DNA from: Mesoaciditogaceae bacterium
Lineage (GTDB): Bacteria; Thermotogota; Thermotogae; Mesoaciditogales; Mesoaciditogaceae
Assembly (NCBI GenBank): GCA_015486145.1
Contig: WFSH01000010.1
Location: forward strand, 1-14,509
Length of the DNA: 14,509 bases
Direction of reading: 5' to 3'
Shown: positions 1 through 7,877 of the stretch, piece after piece
How positions within the stretch are numbered: the stretch's first letter is position 1
Layout: each line of letters opens with the position of its first letter
Translations under genes and position numbers: made by a program
Notes under the pieces: generated by a model
Database searches by the model: none
The model's input: only the letters and a program-made list of their open reading frames with translations
Told to the model about the DNA's origin: nothing

Positions 1-10
1 AAAATGGTCA

Positions 11-129
11 TTCCGGCCACCGAGCCGGAATCTCGTTTTGAAGAGATCCTGAATAGTTCTCTCGGAACTTTCAAGATGACAACGTGGATAATTCAGCAGC
101 CTTTTGTACGGGCAATTCATGGATTGCCC
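11..129. repeat. String of short palindromes at left edge (REP-like)
   Basis: Four perfect short hairpins lie in a row. TTCCGGC (11-17) pairs with GCCGGAA (24-30) over a 6-nt loop. ATCTC (30-34) pairs with GAGAT (43-47). AGTTC (55-59) pairs with GAACT (65-69). GGGCAAT (110-116) pairs with ATTGCCC (123-129), and this last stem extends outward through a C-C mismatch to GTA/TAC. No convincing gene covers the stretch; the open frame at 4-201 has no ribosome-binding site. The first and last hairpins resemble short intergenic palindromes I remember from many bacterial genomes, but I could not check this. It may be a composite REP-like or MITE-like element continuing left of the window. Confidence 0.5.
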
Positions 130-153
130 CTACGAAATCAAAAAAACAATGAT

Positions 154-291
154 CTCATATGTTCTGGCAGTACTTCGAGGATGCTTGTTCTTTTTACTTG
201 ATAACAAGGCATTTTTGAATGACTTTGATCAAACTTACGAGAACAGAATAGAGAATTGTCATGTTTTACCCACACAAAAATGAAGAGAACC
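154..291 (+). repeat. Dispersed repeat, left copy (direct repeat of 14213-14349)
   Basis: This 138-bp stretch matches 14213-14349 in the same orientation with 9 substitutions and one single-base indel, about 93% identity by hand alignment. It begins at CTCATATG and ends at AGAACC, after which the copies diverge. The indel is an extra T in the T-run near 191-196. In the right copy one frame runs through to a TGA shared by both copies (281-283 here); in this copy the extra T breaks that frame. The internal TTTGAAC/GTTCAAA hairpin of the right copy is partly lost here. It carries TTACCCACAC, which is also present in the inverted repeats at 11289 and 14050. Confidence 0.85.
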
Positions 292-338
292 GAAATTCTT
301 CAATTTTATATATGCACACCATTTGGAAGTTGAGTATT

Positions 339-373
339 TAGGTATGGTATAATTTTAGCAATATGAATACCTA
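339..373 (+). promoter_or_regulatory. Promoter of the OsmC gene with flanking inverted repeat
   Basis: A consensus -10 box TATAAT lies at 348-353, preceded by TGG, giving an extended -10. No good -35 sits at 17 bp; TTGGAA at 323-328 has a 19-bp spacer. An inverted repeat, TAGGTAT (339-345) and ATACCTA (367-373), brackets the -10 and the expected start site near 360, so it could be an operator. The ribosome-binding site GGGAGGT (396-402) stands 6 nt before the ATG at 409. The rest of 292-408 shows nothing else I can name. Confidence 0.65.
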
Positions 374-408
374 TACAGGGTTGGTGTACAATAACGGGAG
401 GTAAAAAA

Positions 409-816
409 ATGAGTCTCAAATTAGAATGGAAAGATGCCATGAATTTTGTCGCTTACACTCCTTCTGGGCATGAGGTGGAAATAGATTCCTCACCAAGAAG
501 CGGGGGAAAGGATAGAGCTGCCAGACCCATGGAACTCATGCTGGTATCCTTAGCTGGTTGTACGGCTATGGATGTTGTGTCCATACTTTCAAGAATGAAA
601 ATTCGTCCTGAAAGTTTCAGGGTTGAAGTCGAATATGAGAAAGCTCCAGAACATCCCAAAGTTTACACAAAACTACATCTCAAGTACATCTTTAAAGGGG
701 ATGTAGATAGAAAAAAGGCACAAAAGGCCGTCGAACTTTCGCAAAACAAGTATTGTAGTGCCTCAGCTATGCTTAAAAAGGCGGCGGATCTTTCTTATGA
801 GATAGTATTTTCCTGA
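409..816 (+). CDS. OsmC/Ohr-family peroxide-detoxification protein
   Basis: A complete 135-residue protein of the OsmC family, whose members are small cytoplasmic thiol peroxidases that reduce organic hydroperoxides. The two hallmark cysteines are visible: C51 in SLAGCTAMDV, at the start of the long central helix, and C116 in KYCSASAMLK. Length and motif spacing fit the YhfA-like subgroup better than classical Ohr. The ATG is chosen because GGGAGGT sits 6 nt upstream. The gene has its own extended -10 promoter and is monocistronic; it converges on ligA with a 19-bp gap. The substrate is inferred from the family, and other OsmC proteins may act on different thiol-reactive compounds. Confidence 0.9.
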   Translation: MSLKLEWKDAMNFVAYTPSGHEVEIDSSPRSGGKDRAARPMELMLVSLAGCTAMDVVSILSRMKIRPESFRVEVEYEKAPEHPKVYTKLHLKYIFKGDVDRKKAQKAVELSQNKYCSASAMLKKAADLSYEIVFS

Positions 817-835
817 ATCAGGTTTTAACAAGGCG

Positions 836-2881
836 TCACGTTTGAAGGTTTTTGCTTGACAGTTCAGATATGAGCTTTTCAAGCTCGCTTTCATCAAGTG
901 TTTTAATGCCCAAGTTATTTGCCTTTGTAAGTTTGTTACCGGGATTTTCACCAACGATGATGTAATTCGTCTTCGAAGAAACTGTGTTGGTGACGACTGC
1001 TCCGAGCTCGACGAGGCGTTCTTTGATTTCATCTCTTGGGCGTGAAAGGGTGCCCGTTATCACAAATCGTAAATCTTTTAACGGTTTGGGATTGTTGAGG
1101 TCCGAGCTTTCTTTTGAGCAAGTTACGCCGTGTGAAATTAGTTTGTCGATCATGCGCTTAGTTTGCGGTAGGGAAAAGAATTCAACTATGGATTTTGCCA
1201 CTTTTTCTCCTATGCCTTCTATTTGCATTAACTGTTCTTCGCTCGCGTTAAGCAACTCGGATATGTCGTGAAATCTTTCTCCGAGTAATCGTGCAGTTCC
1301 TTCTCCCACCATTGGTATTCCCAAAGCGTTGATCACTTTGCTAAACGTCGCTTTTTTGGAGCGCTCTATTTGATCTAAAAGATTTTTTGCAGATTTTTCT
1401 CCCATTTTTTCTATCTTTGAAAGAGTCTCAACGTCAAGCTCGTACACATCGCCTGGATCTTTTAAAATTCCCTTTTTTACAAGCTTTGAAACCAACTTGT
1501 TTCCGAGCCCTCTTATATCCATGGCTTTTCTGGATGCGAAATGTTCTATCCAACCTTCCAGCTTTGCTGGACAATAAGGGTTGAGACATCTTATAGCCAC
1601 ATCTTTTTCGTCTAATTTTCCAACTTTACCATGGCAAACCGGACATGATTTTGGGATTTCAATTGGCCGTTCAGTTCCTTTACGCTCTGATTTTATAGGT
1701 TTGATCACCTGGGGTATGATCTCTCCAGCTTTTTCGACAAGCACGATATCACCTATACGGATGTCACGTTCTTTAACGTAATCAAAGTTGTGGAGAGAAG
1801 CCCGCTTTACAGTTGTTCCAGCCAGTTTTACCGGTTCAAGATGGGCAACCGGTGTGAGTGTCCCGGTTCTTCCAACCTGGATCGTAACGTCCGTTATTCG
1901 AGTGCGAACTTGTTCGGCTGGAAATTTGTAAGCTATTGCCCAACGTGGTGATTTAGCTGTAAAGCCAAGTGAAGCTTGAATGGCAAAATCGTTGACTTTT
2001 ATAACCACACCATCAATTGGGTAGCTTAAAGAATCTCTCAATTTTTCATATCGATCGAAGTAGTCTTTCATCTCTTCAAAATCGTGAACGAGCTTTGATT
2101 CTCTGTTTACTTTAAATCCCAACTCGTGCATGTAATTCAAAGCTTCCCATTGAGTCTTTACATCGTGTCTTTCTGGAAACTCCAGAGAATATATGAATGA
2201 ATCGAGGTGTCTTTTGGCAACTTCCGTGGTATCGAGTTGTCGAAGAGTTCCAGCGGCGGCGTTGCGTGGATTGGCGAAAAGTGGGAGCTCTTGCTGTTGT
2301 CTTACGGAATTCAGTCTTTTAAACTCTTCATATGGCATGTAAATTTCTCCGCGCACATCCACATCTACAGGTTTTTGAAGTATCAGTGGGATCGTCCGAA
2401 TGGTTTTCACATTTTCCGTGACATCCTCACCCACTCTCCCGTCACCTCTTGTGGCAGCTAGGGCTAACTCTCCCTTTTCGTATCTTAGCCTTATAGAAAG
2501 GCCGTCGATTTTCAATTCACAGACGTATTCAAGATTTGAATCATTGGAAGTGTTTAAAATTCTCCTAATTTTTCTGTCGTACTCAAGTATTTCGTTCATT
2601 GAATAAGCGTTGTCAAGACTGTACATGAAAAAAGGGTGTCTCACACTTTGAAAACTGTCAAGAATTTTGGCGCCGATTCTTTGGGTGGGTGAGGTTTTTG
2701 ATGCGAATTGTGGATATTTCTTTTCGAGATCTATGAGTTCTTTTAAAAGCATGTCGTATTCATAATCCGTTATGACTGGATCGTTGAGGGTGTAATAACG
2801 ATAGTTGTGATACTCGATCTCCCTTCTGAGTTTTTCAACTCTTTTTTTTACATTTTCTATATTTTCTGGGAAAGATTTCAT
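836..2881 (-). CDS. ligA: NAD-dependent DNA ligase LigA
   Basis: A full-length 681-residue NAD+-dependent DNA ligase, which seals nicks in replication and repair using NAD+ to adenylate itself. Domains in order: N-terminal NMN-binding Ia domain (about 1-70, with the HNYRYY and DPxxxDxEYD patterns); adenylation domain with catalytic K124 in CELKIDGLSI; an OB-fold from about 320 including GRTGTLTPVA; a four-cysteine zinc finger (C413, C416, C432, C437); helix-hairpin-helix repeats (about 450-575); and a BRCT domain (about 600-680). All key residues are present. The ATG overlaps the TGA of the HD-GYP gene by 4 nt (ATGA), so translation is probably coupled. It is the last gene of the minus-strand cluster and ends 19 bp from the convergent OsmC gene. 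Confidence 0.97.
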   Translation of the reverse strand: MKSFPENIENVKKRVEKLRREIEYHNYRYYTLNDPVITDYEYDMLLKELIDLEKKYPQFASKTSPTQRIGAKILDSFQSVRHPFFMYSLDNAYSMNEILEYDRKIRRILNTSNDSNLEYVCELKIDGLSIRLRYEKGELALAATRGDGRVGEDVTENVKTIRTIPLILQKPVDVDVRGEIYMPYEEFKRLNSVRQQQELPLFANPRNAAAGTLRQLDTTEVAKRHLDSFIYSLEFPERHDVKTQWEALNYMHELGFKVNRESKLVHDFEEMKDYFDRYEKLRDSLSYPIDGVVIKVNDFAIQASLGFTAKSPRWAIAYKFPAEQVRTRITDVTIQVGRTGTLTPVAHLEPVKLAGTTVKRASLHNFDYVKERDIRIGDIVLVEKAGEIIPQVIKPIKSERKGTERPIEIPKSCPVCHGKVGKLDEKDVAIRCLNPYCPAKLEGWIEHFASRKAMDIRGLGNKLVSKLVKKGILKDPGDVYELDVETLSKIEKMGEKSAKNLLDQIERSKKATFSKVINALGIPMVGEGTARLLGERFHDISELLNASEEQLMQIEGIGEKVAKSIVEFFSLPQTKRMIDKLISHGVTCSKESSDLNNPKPLKDLRFVITGTLSRPRDEIKERLVELGAVVTNTVSSKTNYIIVGENPGNKLTKANNLGIKTLDESELEKLISELSSKNLQT

Positions 2882-5004
2882 GTGTTATCTTCCTCCGTTA
2901 GAAATTCGTATATTCTGGAAAACTCAAGATGATATTTTTTGAATATGTTGAGGACATCTGGATCGAAGTGGCTTGGTTCGACCCTGCCATCTCCGATGGT
3001 GATTATTTGCATTGCTTCCTCGTGGCTGAAGCCTTTTTTATACCGTCTTGGAGAACGCAGTGCGTCGTAAACATCCGCAATCTCTGTAATGCGTGCCTCC
3101 AGGGGTATCTCGGTTCCTCTTAGGCCATCTGGATAACCACTGCCATCGAATTTCTCGTGATGCGAACGGGCAATGTGTCTGGCCATTTCCAAAAAAGGTG
3201 CATCTCCAAGGATCTGTTCACCGTATATGGTGTGTTTTTTAATTTCTTCAAATTCTTCTTTTGTCAACGTTCCATTTTTCGTTAAAATTTCCCGTGGAAC
3301 TTTTAACTTTCCTATATCGTGAATCATGGCGTATATGCCGATGTCGTTGACAAAATTTTGTGACATTCCCAATTCTTTCGCTATGAATTCACTGTATTTT
3401 CCAACCCTGTGAACGTGAGAACCGGTTTCGTAGTCGTACAATTCACTGAGTTCCGCAAGTCTTCCGGCAAGATAGATGTAAGAATTTTTCAATTTGGCGA
3501 GCATTCTTTGAGAGTTAAGAAGTGATGCGAAGTGTACCGAAAAATTAGATATGGATTCAATTTCATGCTCATTTGGAATGGCTTTTCGAAACATCATAAC
3601 TATGACCGCTATCGGCTGAGATTCGAAGAGAATTGGAACAATGGCAAAGTTTTTGCCATTCCAGGATGTAAAAATATTCCTTCCAACAGCTATTTTCTCG
3701 TTGAACTGGGACATATTTGGCGTTTCAAATTGTGTTCCACGAGTGCTAACCTGCTTGAGTCCTTTGTCTGAGATCTCGAGAAGCTTCACACCGTCGCAGT
3801 CGTAAATGTTGGCTATTTTTTCAAGCAAAATCTCGGCCGCTTCGTTTATATTTGTGGAAAGGGCAATGAGTTTTGAGGCCCTGGAGAGTTCTTTGAGCTC
3901 GACGGATTCTCGTGCAAGTGTGTTCGAAAGATTTTCTACGTCTTCGTAAGAACTTTCCAATTCTTCATTTGTGGCTTTCAATTCCTCAACGTGAGCGTTC
4001 AGTTCTTGAAACAGATCTATGAGTTTGTCATAAGTTGTACGGGTTTCCCTGAATTTTTGAGCTTGTTTTTCAAGGAGGGGATCTGGTTCGAATATGGTGT
4101 TGCTTACATCAAAACTGGAAGAGAGTTTTGCCAAACTCTCGACGGATTTTCTAATGTGTTCTATGATCAAAAACAAAACGAGAAAAGCCCCTCCATCAGC
4201 GATGAGCAACAAGAGCAAAATCATCCAGAAAGACGATTCTATTTTCTTGGTCAGAGAAGCTGTGGGAATCAAAAACATGAGCTTGTAATTCATGTTCGAT
4301 TGTATTCCAGCCATGTTTACAACGTGATCGTAATTTTCTTCGTAGGTTCTGTACAATTCTCCGTCAAATTTGAGGAGATTTTTTTTGAGATTTATGTTGG
4401 TGACTTCTCTTTTTTTACCCGTTGGATAGACTATTTTGTCATTTTTTAACACGAAGAAGGGGGCACCGCTGAGTTTTGAAGATATCATGTTGAAGAATTG
4501 ATCTTGTTTAAAGATCAGACCTCCGACAAGAAGCGATTTTTTTCTCTTAAAAGCTATACTTAACGTGACAACCGTGGCGTTTAAAGTTGGTGAATAGAAT
4601 TCGTTACCAACGAGTTGATTGGGGTTGCTGAGTGAGGAAATATACCACGGCCTTGAACTGGCAACGAAATTTGTGACACGTACGTTGTTTGGATATATGT
4701 AATTGGTGCTGTTGATGGTGATGAAGGACCAATTAGATCCAAATTGATTTTTCATTTCTGCCAAAATTTTTTCCACGGAATTTTCATGTGTGGCTAAAAG
4801 AACGTAATTGTAAATGCCTCCAGAAAAATTTCTCATCAATTCTGAAACGGCAGCTTGCATATTTGATGATGCATCTTTGACTTCTGAGAGAAAGAGATAA
4901 TTGTATTCATTTTTGATGTTGCTGTAGCCTATCACAAGTGATAAAACTGTTATGGCTCCTAAAATTGCAATCGTCCACAAGAGTACATAATTTCTAATTC
5001 TCAT
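2878..5004 (-). CDS. Membrane-anchored Cache-GAF-HD-GYP phosphodiesterase
   Basis: A 708-residue sensor protein predicted to hydrolyse cyclic di-GMP. Visible parts: transmembrane helix at about 8-27; an extracytoplasmic Cache-like domain (about 30-255, with SRPWYISS near 117); a second transmembrane helix (about 260-282); a long charged coiled coil (about 310-380); a GAF-like domain (about 375-500); and a C-terminal HD-GYP domain (about 520-700). The HD-GYP signature is complete: H530 in TGSHVHRV, H562-D563 in HDIGK, H591, HHE at 615-617 and GYP at 623-625. No GGDEF domain is present here or elsewhere in the window. A ribosome-binding site resembling AGGAGAAGG precedes the ATG. It starts 18 nt after trmFO and overlaps ligA by 4 nt. 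Catalytic activity is inferred from the intact motifs; the ligand of the sensor domain cannot be told. Confidence 0.93.
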   Translation of the reverse strand: MRIRNYVLLWTIAILGAITVLSLVIGYSNIKNEYNYLFLSEVKDASSNMQAAVSELMRNFSGGIYNYVLLATHENSVEKILAEMKNQFGSNWSFITINSTNYIYPNNVRVTNFVASSRPWYISSLSNPNQLVGNEFYSPTLNATVVTLSIAFKRKKSLLVGGLIFKQDQFFNMISSKLSGAPFFVLKNDKIVYPTGKKREVTNINLKKNLLKFDGELYRTYEENYDHVVNMAGIQSNMNYKLMFLIPTASLTKKIESSFWMILLLLLIADGGAFLVLFLIIEHIRKSVESLAKLSSSFDVSNTIFEPDPLLEKQAQKFRETRTTYDKLIDLFQELNAHVEELKATNEELESSYEDVENLSNTLARESVELKELSRASKLIALSTNINEAAEILLEKIANIYDCDGVKLLEISDKGLKQVSTRGTQFETPNMSQFNEKIAVGRNIFTSWNGKNFAIVPILFESQPIAVIVMMFRKAIPNEHEIESISNFSVHFASLLNSQRMLAKLKNSYIYLAGRLAELSELYDYETGSHVHRVGKYSEFIAKELGMSQNFVNDIGIYAMIHDIGKLKVPREILTKNGTLTKEEFEEIKKHTIYGEQILGDAPFLEMARHIARSHHEKFDGSGYPDGLRGTEIPLEARITEIADVYDALRSPRRYKKGFSHEEAMQIITIGDGRVEPSHFDPDVLNIFKKYHLEFSRIYEFLTEEDNT

Positions 5005-5022
5005 TTTTTAGTCCTTCTCCTC

Positions 5023-6279
5023 TTAAAGTGAGAGCATCTTTTTCATGTTGAACACAGTTTCGACACTCTTTTTGTCTATCAGTCCAAAATTCGCGTACAT
5101 GGGTTTTAAGTTTGGAGTGTGAGCCACGTAATTCATCAAAGCGCCGATCATGCTTTTTTGAGGGAAAGTTATGGGTGTTTTGCCTTCTAAAATTCTCAAT
5201 ATATTCATAGACACGTACAGTCCCGAAGCGATAGATTCCACGTATCCTTCTACTCCTGTTATTTGGCCAGCAAAGAAAAGCATGCCTCCCTTTTCAAACT
5301 TTTTTGCCCTGAAAAACTCATCTGTTACTTTGTAGGGTTCGATGTAAACGTTGGCATGCATCACTCCATAACGTACAATTTCTGCGTTCCTCAAAGCGGG
5401 TATCATTCTAAAAACCCTGTCTTGCTCGCCCCATTTGAGTCTTGTTTGAAAACCAACGATGTTGTAAAGACTTCCCACAGAATTGTCACGTCTGAGTTGT
5501 ACAACGGCATAAGCCCTCTTTCCATTCGAATCCTTTAAGCCCACCGGACGTAAAGGTCCAAATCTCATGGAATCAAGACCGCTCTTTGCAATCTCTTCTA
5601 TGGGTTGACAACGGGAAAAGAGTAATTTTTTGTCAAAACCTTCTATTGGTAACGTTTTGGCTTTAACCAATTCTTCTCTGAATCTGATGTATTCTTCTTT
5701 GTTCAAAGGGCAATTGATGTAATCTGTACCTTCTTCGTATCTATTTGCCAAAAAAGTCTTTGAGACATCTATCGTGTTTGCCTTTACGATAGGGGCAACG
5801 GCATCGAAAAAATGGGCACCTTCCCCAAAATTTTCTCTTACCCATGAATACAGTTTGGGTGATGTTGCGGGTCCCGTGGCTATCACCCAGATGTTATTGT
5901 TGCCTTTTGGTTGTATGCCAACGACCTCTTCTCTGACGATCTTCACATTTGGCAACGATTCTATCGTCTTGGTTATTTCATCTGAAAAAGCTTCTCTATC
6001 CACAACAAGTGCTTTTCCTCCAGGTATGGCGTTGTGTTTGGCAACCTCAAGTACAAAAGAACCAATTGTTTCCAACTCGTTTTTCAACAGGCCGGAAGCG
6101 TTTTTCAACTCTTTGGATTTTAAAGAGTTTGAACAAACGAGTTCTGCCAATTTATCCGTTTTGTGAACACCGGTTTTTATTTTTGGACGCATTTCATGCA
6201 GAACAACTTCGTACCCAGCTTTTGCCAATTGATAGGTTATTTCTGAACCCGCCAATCCGCCCCCGATCACGTGAATCAA
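5023..6279 (-). CDS. trmFO: Folate/FAD-dependent tRNA m5U54 methyltransferase TrmFO
   Basis: A 418-residue protein of the TrmFO (Gid) family, which makes ribothymidine at position 54 of tRNA using methylenetetrahydrofolate and reduced FAD. It opens with the FAD dinucleotide-binding motif IGGGLAGSE (residues 5-13). C49 in ELVCSNSLKS and C224 in RCQPIEE match the two functional cysteines known in this family. The C-terminal GQITGVEGYVES (about 337-348) closes the FAD site. The start is TTG at 6279-6277, chosen because the glycine motif must be near the N-terminus and GAGGAGG lies just upstream. The TTG overlaps the stop of the preceding gene (TTGA). It is the second tRNA-modification gene in this cluster, with queH. 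Confidence 0.95.
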   Translation of the reverse strand: MIHVIGGGLAGSEITYQLAKAGYEVVLHEMRPKIKTGVHKTDKLAELVCSNSLKSKELKNASGLLKNELETIGSFVLEVAKHNAIPGGKALVVDREAFSDEITKTIESLPNVKIVREEVVGIQPKGNNNIWVIATGPATSPKLYSWVRENFGEGAHFFDAVAPIVKANTIDVSKTFLANRYEEGTDYINCPLNKEEYIRFREELVKAKTLPIEGFDKKLLFSRCQPIEEIAKSGLDSMRFGPLRPVGLKDSNGKRAYAVVQLRRDNSVGSLYNIVGFQTRLKWGEQDRVFRMIPALRNAEIVRYGVMHANVYIEPYKVTDEFFRAKKFEKGGMLFFAGQITGVEGYVESIASGLYVSMNILRILEGKTPITFPQKSMIGALMNYVAHTPNLKPMYANFGLIDKKSVETVFNMKKMLSL

Positions 6280-6692
6280 AGTACTTTCCTCCTCATCAGA
6301 AGAAGATTTCCCTTACATACGTCCCTATATTCCCAATTATCGACAAGACTTCTTATTAAATGAAGTCCCAATCCTCCTTCCCTTGGTTCGGTAAGCTCTC
6401 TCGGCTTCAGATTTTTCTGATCTACCTTAGGACCAAAATCTTGTATCTTTATTTCTACAGAATTGTTTTTCATTTCAATCGTGTATGAAATCAGTTGGGA
6501 AATGTCAAATTTGTAGGTATGTTTGATAATGTTTATCAGGGCCTCAGCCACAACGAGCTCGAGATCGTATAACGTATCCACGTCGATCACACCGTTAAGC
6601 ATGAGAAAATCTTTGGTGAGATCTCGAACGGCTTTTACAGCTTTCAAAGCGGCTGGTATAACAACGACAATCTTTGGAATCGCTGCGTCCAC
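6276..6692 (-). CDS. RsbW/SpoIIAB-like ATP-binding protein (anti-sigma-factor-type kinase)
   Basis: A 138-residue single-domain GHKL ATPase of the HATPase_c_2/RsbW type. Such proteins usually bind a sigma factor and phosphorylate an anti-anti-sigma (STAS) partner. The N box is seen as E50-x3-N54-x3-H58 in VAEALINIIKH, the G1 box as D85-F-G87-P, and the G2 box as GGLGLHLIRS (106-115). There is no dimerisation/His-phosphoacceptor domain, so it is not an ordinary two-component kinase. The start is GTG at 6692 with GGGAGG 7 nt upstream. It follows the CdaR-type regulator by 31 nt and overlaps trmFO by 4 nt. No STAS protein, sigma factor or PP2C phosphatase is in the window, so its partner is unknown. 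Confidence 0.85.
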   Translation of the reverse strand: MDAAIPKIVVVIPAALKAVKAVRDLTKDFLMLNGVIDVDTLYDLELVVAEALINIIKHTYKFDISQLISYTIEMKNNSVEIKIQDFGPKVDQKNLKPRELTEPREGGLGLHLIRSLVDNWEYRDVCKGNLLLMRRKVL

Positions 6693-6723
6693 AGAATATC
6701 CTCCCTTTATCCGTTAGAGTTTT

Positions 6724-7341
6724 TCAGACGGATATTTGTCCAATTACCAAATAAAGTATGACAGCACCTTTGAAATTTCTGGGTTCGAGGTGTGTCAGAT
6801 CTCTGATTTTGTTCAATCTGTACAGCAACGTGTTTCTGTGAATTCCCATGATTTTGGATGTTTTAATCACGCTTGCACCATTTTCAAAGAAAACGTGAAG
6901 AGTTTTGAGGAGTTCTGGGTAAGGTTCGAGTTTTTCCAAAATAGTTTTTCTCACAGACTCAACGTCTTCTTTGAAATTTTTTATCAGCATTTCATGAGGC
7001 ACATCCGAATTTGACAAAATTTTGTCAGAATTGTACGTATCTTCGACAATACTTTTAACAAGATTTGAGAATGTGTCTTCGGAAAAGTCATATCCATTAA
7101 AAACGATAACACCGTTCTCTTCACCAAAGCTCACGGGCAAAATGAGCACTTTTTCATGTTTTAGCGAAAGACTAACTCTCACTTTGGTGTGTAAAGCAAC
7201 GGCCACGGATTCTCTTATTTGGGTGCTCATCGGAAAACTGGAAAACCTTACGTTTTCATCAGAATCCACGCAAGCAATTTCACCGTTTGTTAAATCCTTC
7301 AATCTTTTCCCTATTTCTTCCCAAATGTCCACATCTATCAA
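6724..7341 (-). CDS. CdaR/PucR-family transcriptional regulator
   Basis: A 205-residue regulator. The C-terminal 60 residues (about 142-200) match the helix-turn-helix of the CdaR/PucR family, with the diagnostic IHRNTLLYRLNKIRDLT at about 167-183 and the trailing hydrophobic LYLVIG helix. The N-terminal 105 residues look like a compact sensory domain, loosely similar to the sugar-diacid recognition domain of CdaR, but there is no GGDEF-like middle domain, making it shorter than typical CdaR. The start is taken as TTG at 7341-7339, overlapping the queH stop as TTGA; AAGGA lies about 10 nt upstream. No later ATG leaves a complete N-terminal domain. Ligand and target genes are unknown; autoregulation of this operon is possible but not shown. 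Confidence 0.82.
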   Translation of the reverse strand: MIDVDIWEEIGKRLKDLTNGEIACVDSDENVRFSSFPMSTQIRESVAVALHTKVRVSLSLKHEKVLILPVSFGEENGVIVFNGYDFSEDTFSNLVKSIVEDTYNSDKILSNSDVPHEMLIKNFKEDVESVRKTILEKLEPYPELLKTLHVFFENGASVIKTSKIMGIHRNTLLYRLNKIRDLTHLEPRNFKGAVILYLVIGQISV

Positions 7342-7877
7342 CTTATATCATTCCTTAAACTGAAAATGCAACCACAATAGTTTTGCCTGTAAAGATCGAG
7401 TTCATGAGAATAACGCACACTTTCCAAAAATCCATCCTTTTTTCTGAATACACTTGGAATATATTTGATGCCCACATGATTTGCAATCTTAAGCCCTATG
7501 TCATTTATGAACTTTACATCTTTGTGAGGGCTTGTGGTTAGAGAAGTGGCAAAGGCGTCAAAATTACGTTTCTTTGCCTCCTTTGCCGTGTTTAAAAGCC
7601 TGAGGGCCATACAAGCACGGCAACGCATGGATCCCTCAGGAAGATTTTCCAAGCCCTTAACTGATCTAAACCACGGAGCCGGATCGTAATCCGGGTAAAT
7701 AACCTCAAACTTCCACGCTTTTGACAGCTTTTCGAGTGACTCTTTTCTTTTTTCATACTCTTGACGTGGATGTATGTTTGGGTTGTAAAAATATCCAACG
7801 ACCTCGTGATCATCTGAGAGTCTTTTGTAAGCCGTCGTCGCATCTGGAGCACAGCAAATATGCAAAAGAATTCTCAT
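7338..7877 (-). CDS. queH: Epoxyqueuosine reductase QueH
   Basis: A 179-residue DUF208 protein, the QueH family, which reduces epoxyqueuosine to queuosine in tRNA without cobalamin. The expected cysteines are all present: C8-C9 in HICCAPD, C86 and C89 in RCRAC (predicted iron-sulfur cluster ligands together with C8/C9), and the C-terminal C168-G-C170 pair in YCGC, the likely redox pair. The ATG overlaps the transketolase stop by 4 nt (ATGA). The stop overlaps the TTG of the CdaR-type gene. No other queuosine genes are in the window. QueH was characterised in Thermotoga maritima, to my recollection, which agrees with the proposed lineage. Confidence 0.95.
   Translation of the reverse strand: MRILLHICCAPDATTAYKRLSDDHEVVGYFYNPNIHPRQEYEKRKESLEKLSKAWKFEVIYPDYDPAPWFRSVKGLENLPEGSMRCRACMALRLLNTAKEAKKRNFDAFATSLTTSPHKDVKFINDIGLKIANHVGIKYIPSVFRKKDGFLESVRYSHELDLYRQNYCGCIFSLRNDIS

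Noticed and set aside
4..201. Open frame at the left edge
   Set aside because: It runs through the palindrome string and into the repeat, has no ribosome-binding site, and ends where a single extra T breaks the frame kept in the other copy.
804..835. Terminator between the OsmC gene and ligA (CCTGAATCAGG)
   Set aside because: The palindrome leaves only a 3-bp stem once a workable loop is allowed, with short T-runs; too weak to call.
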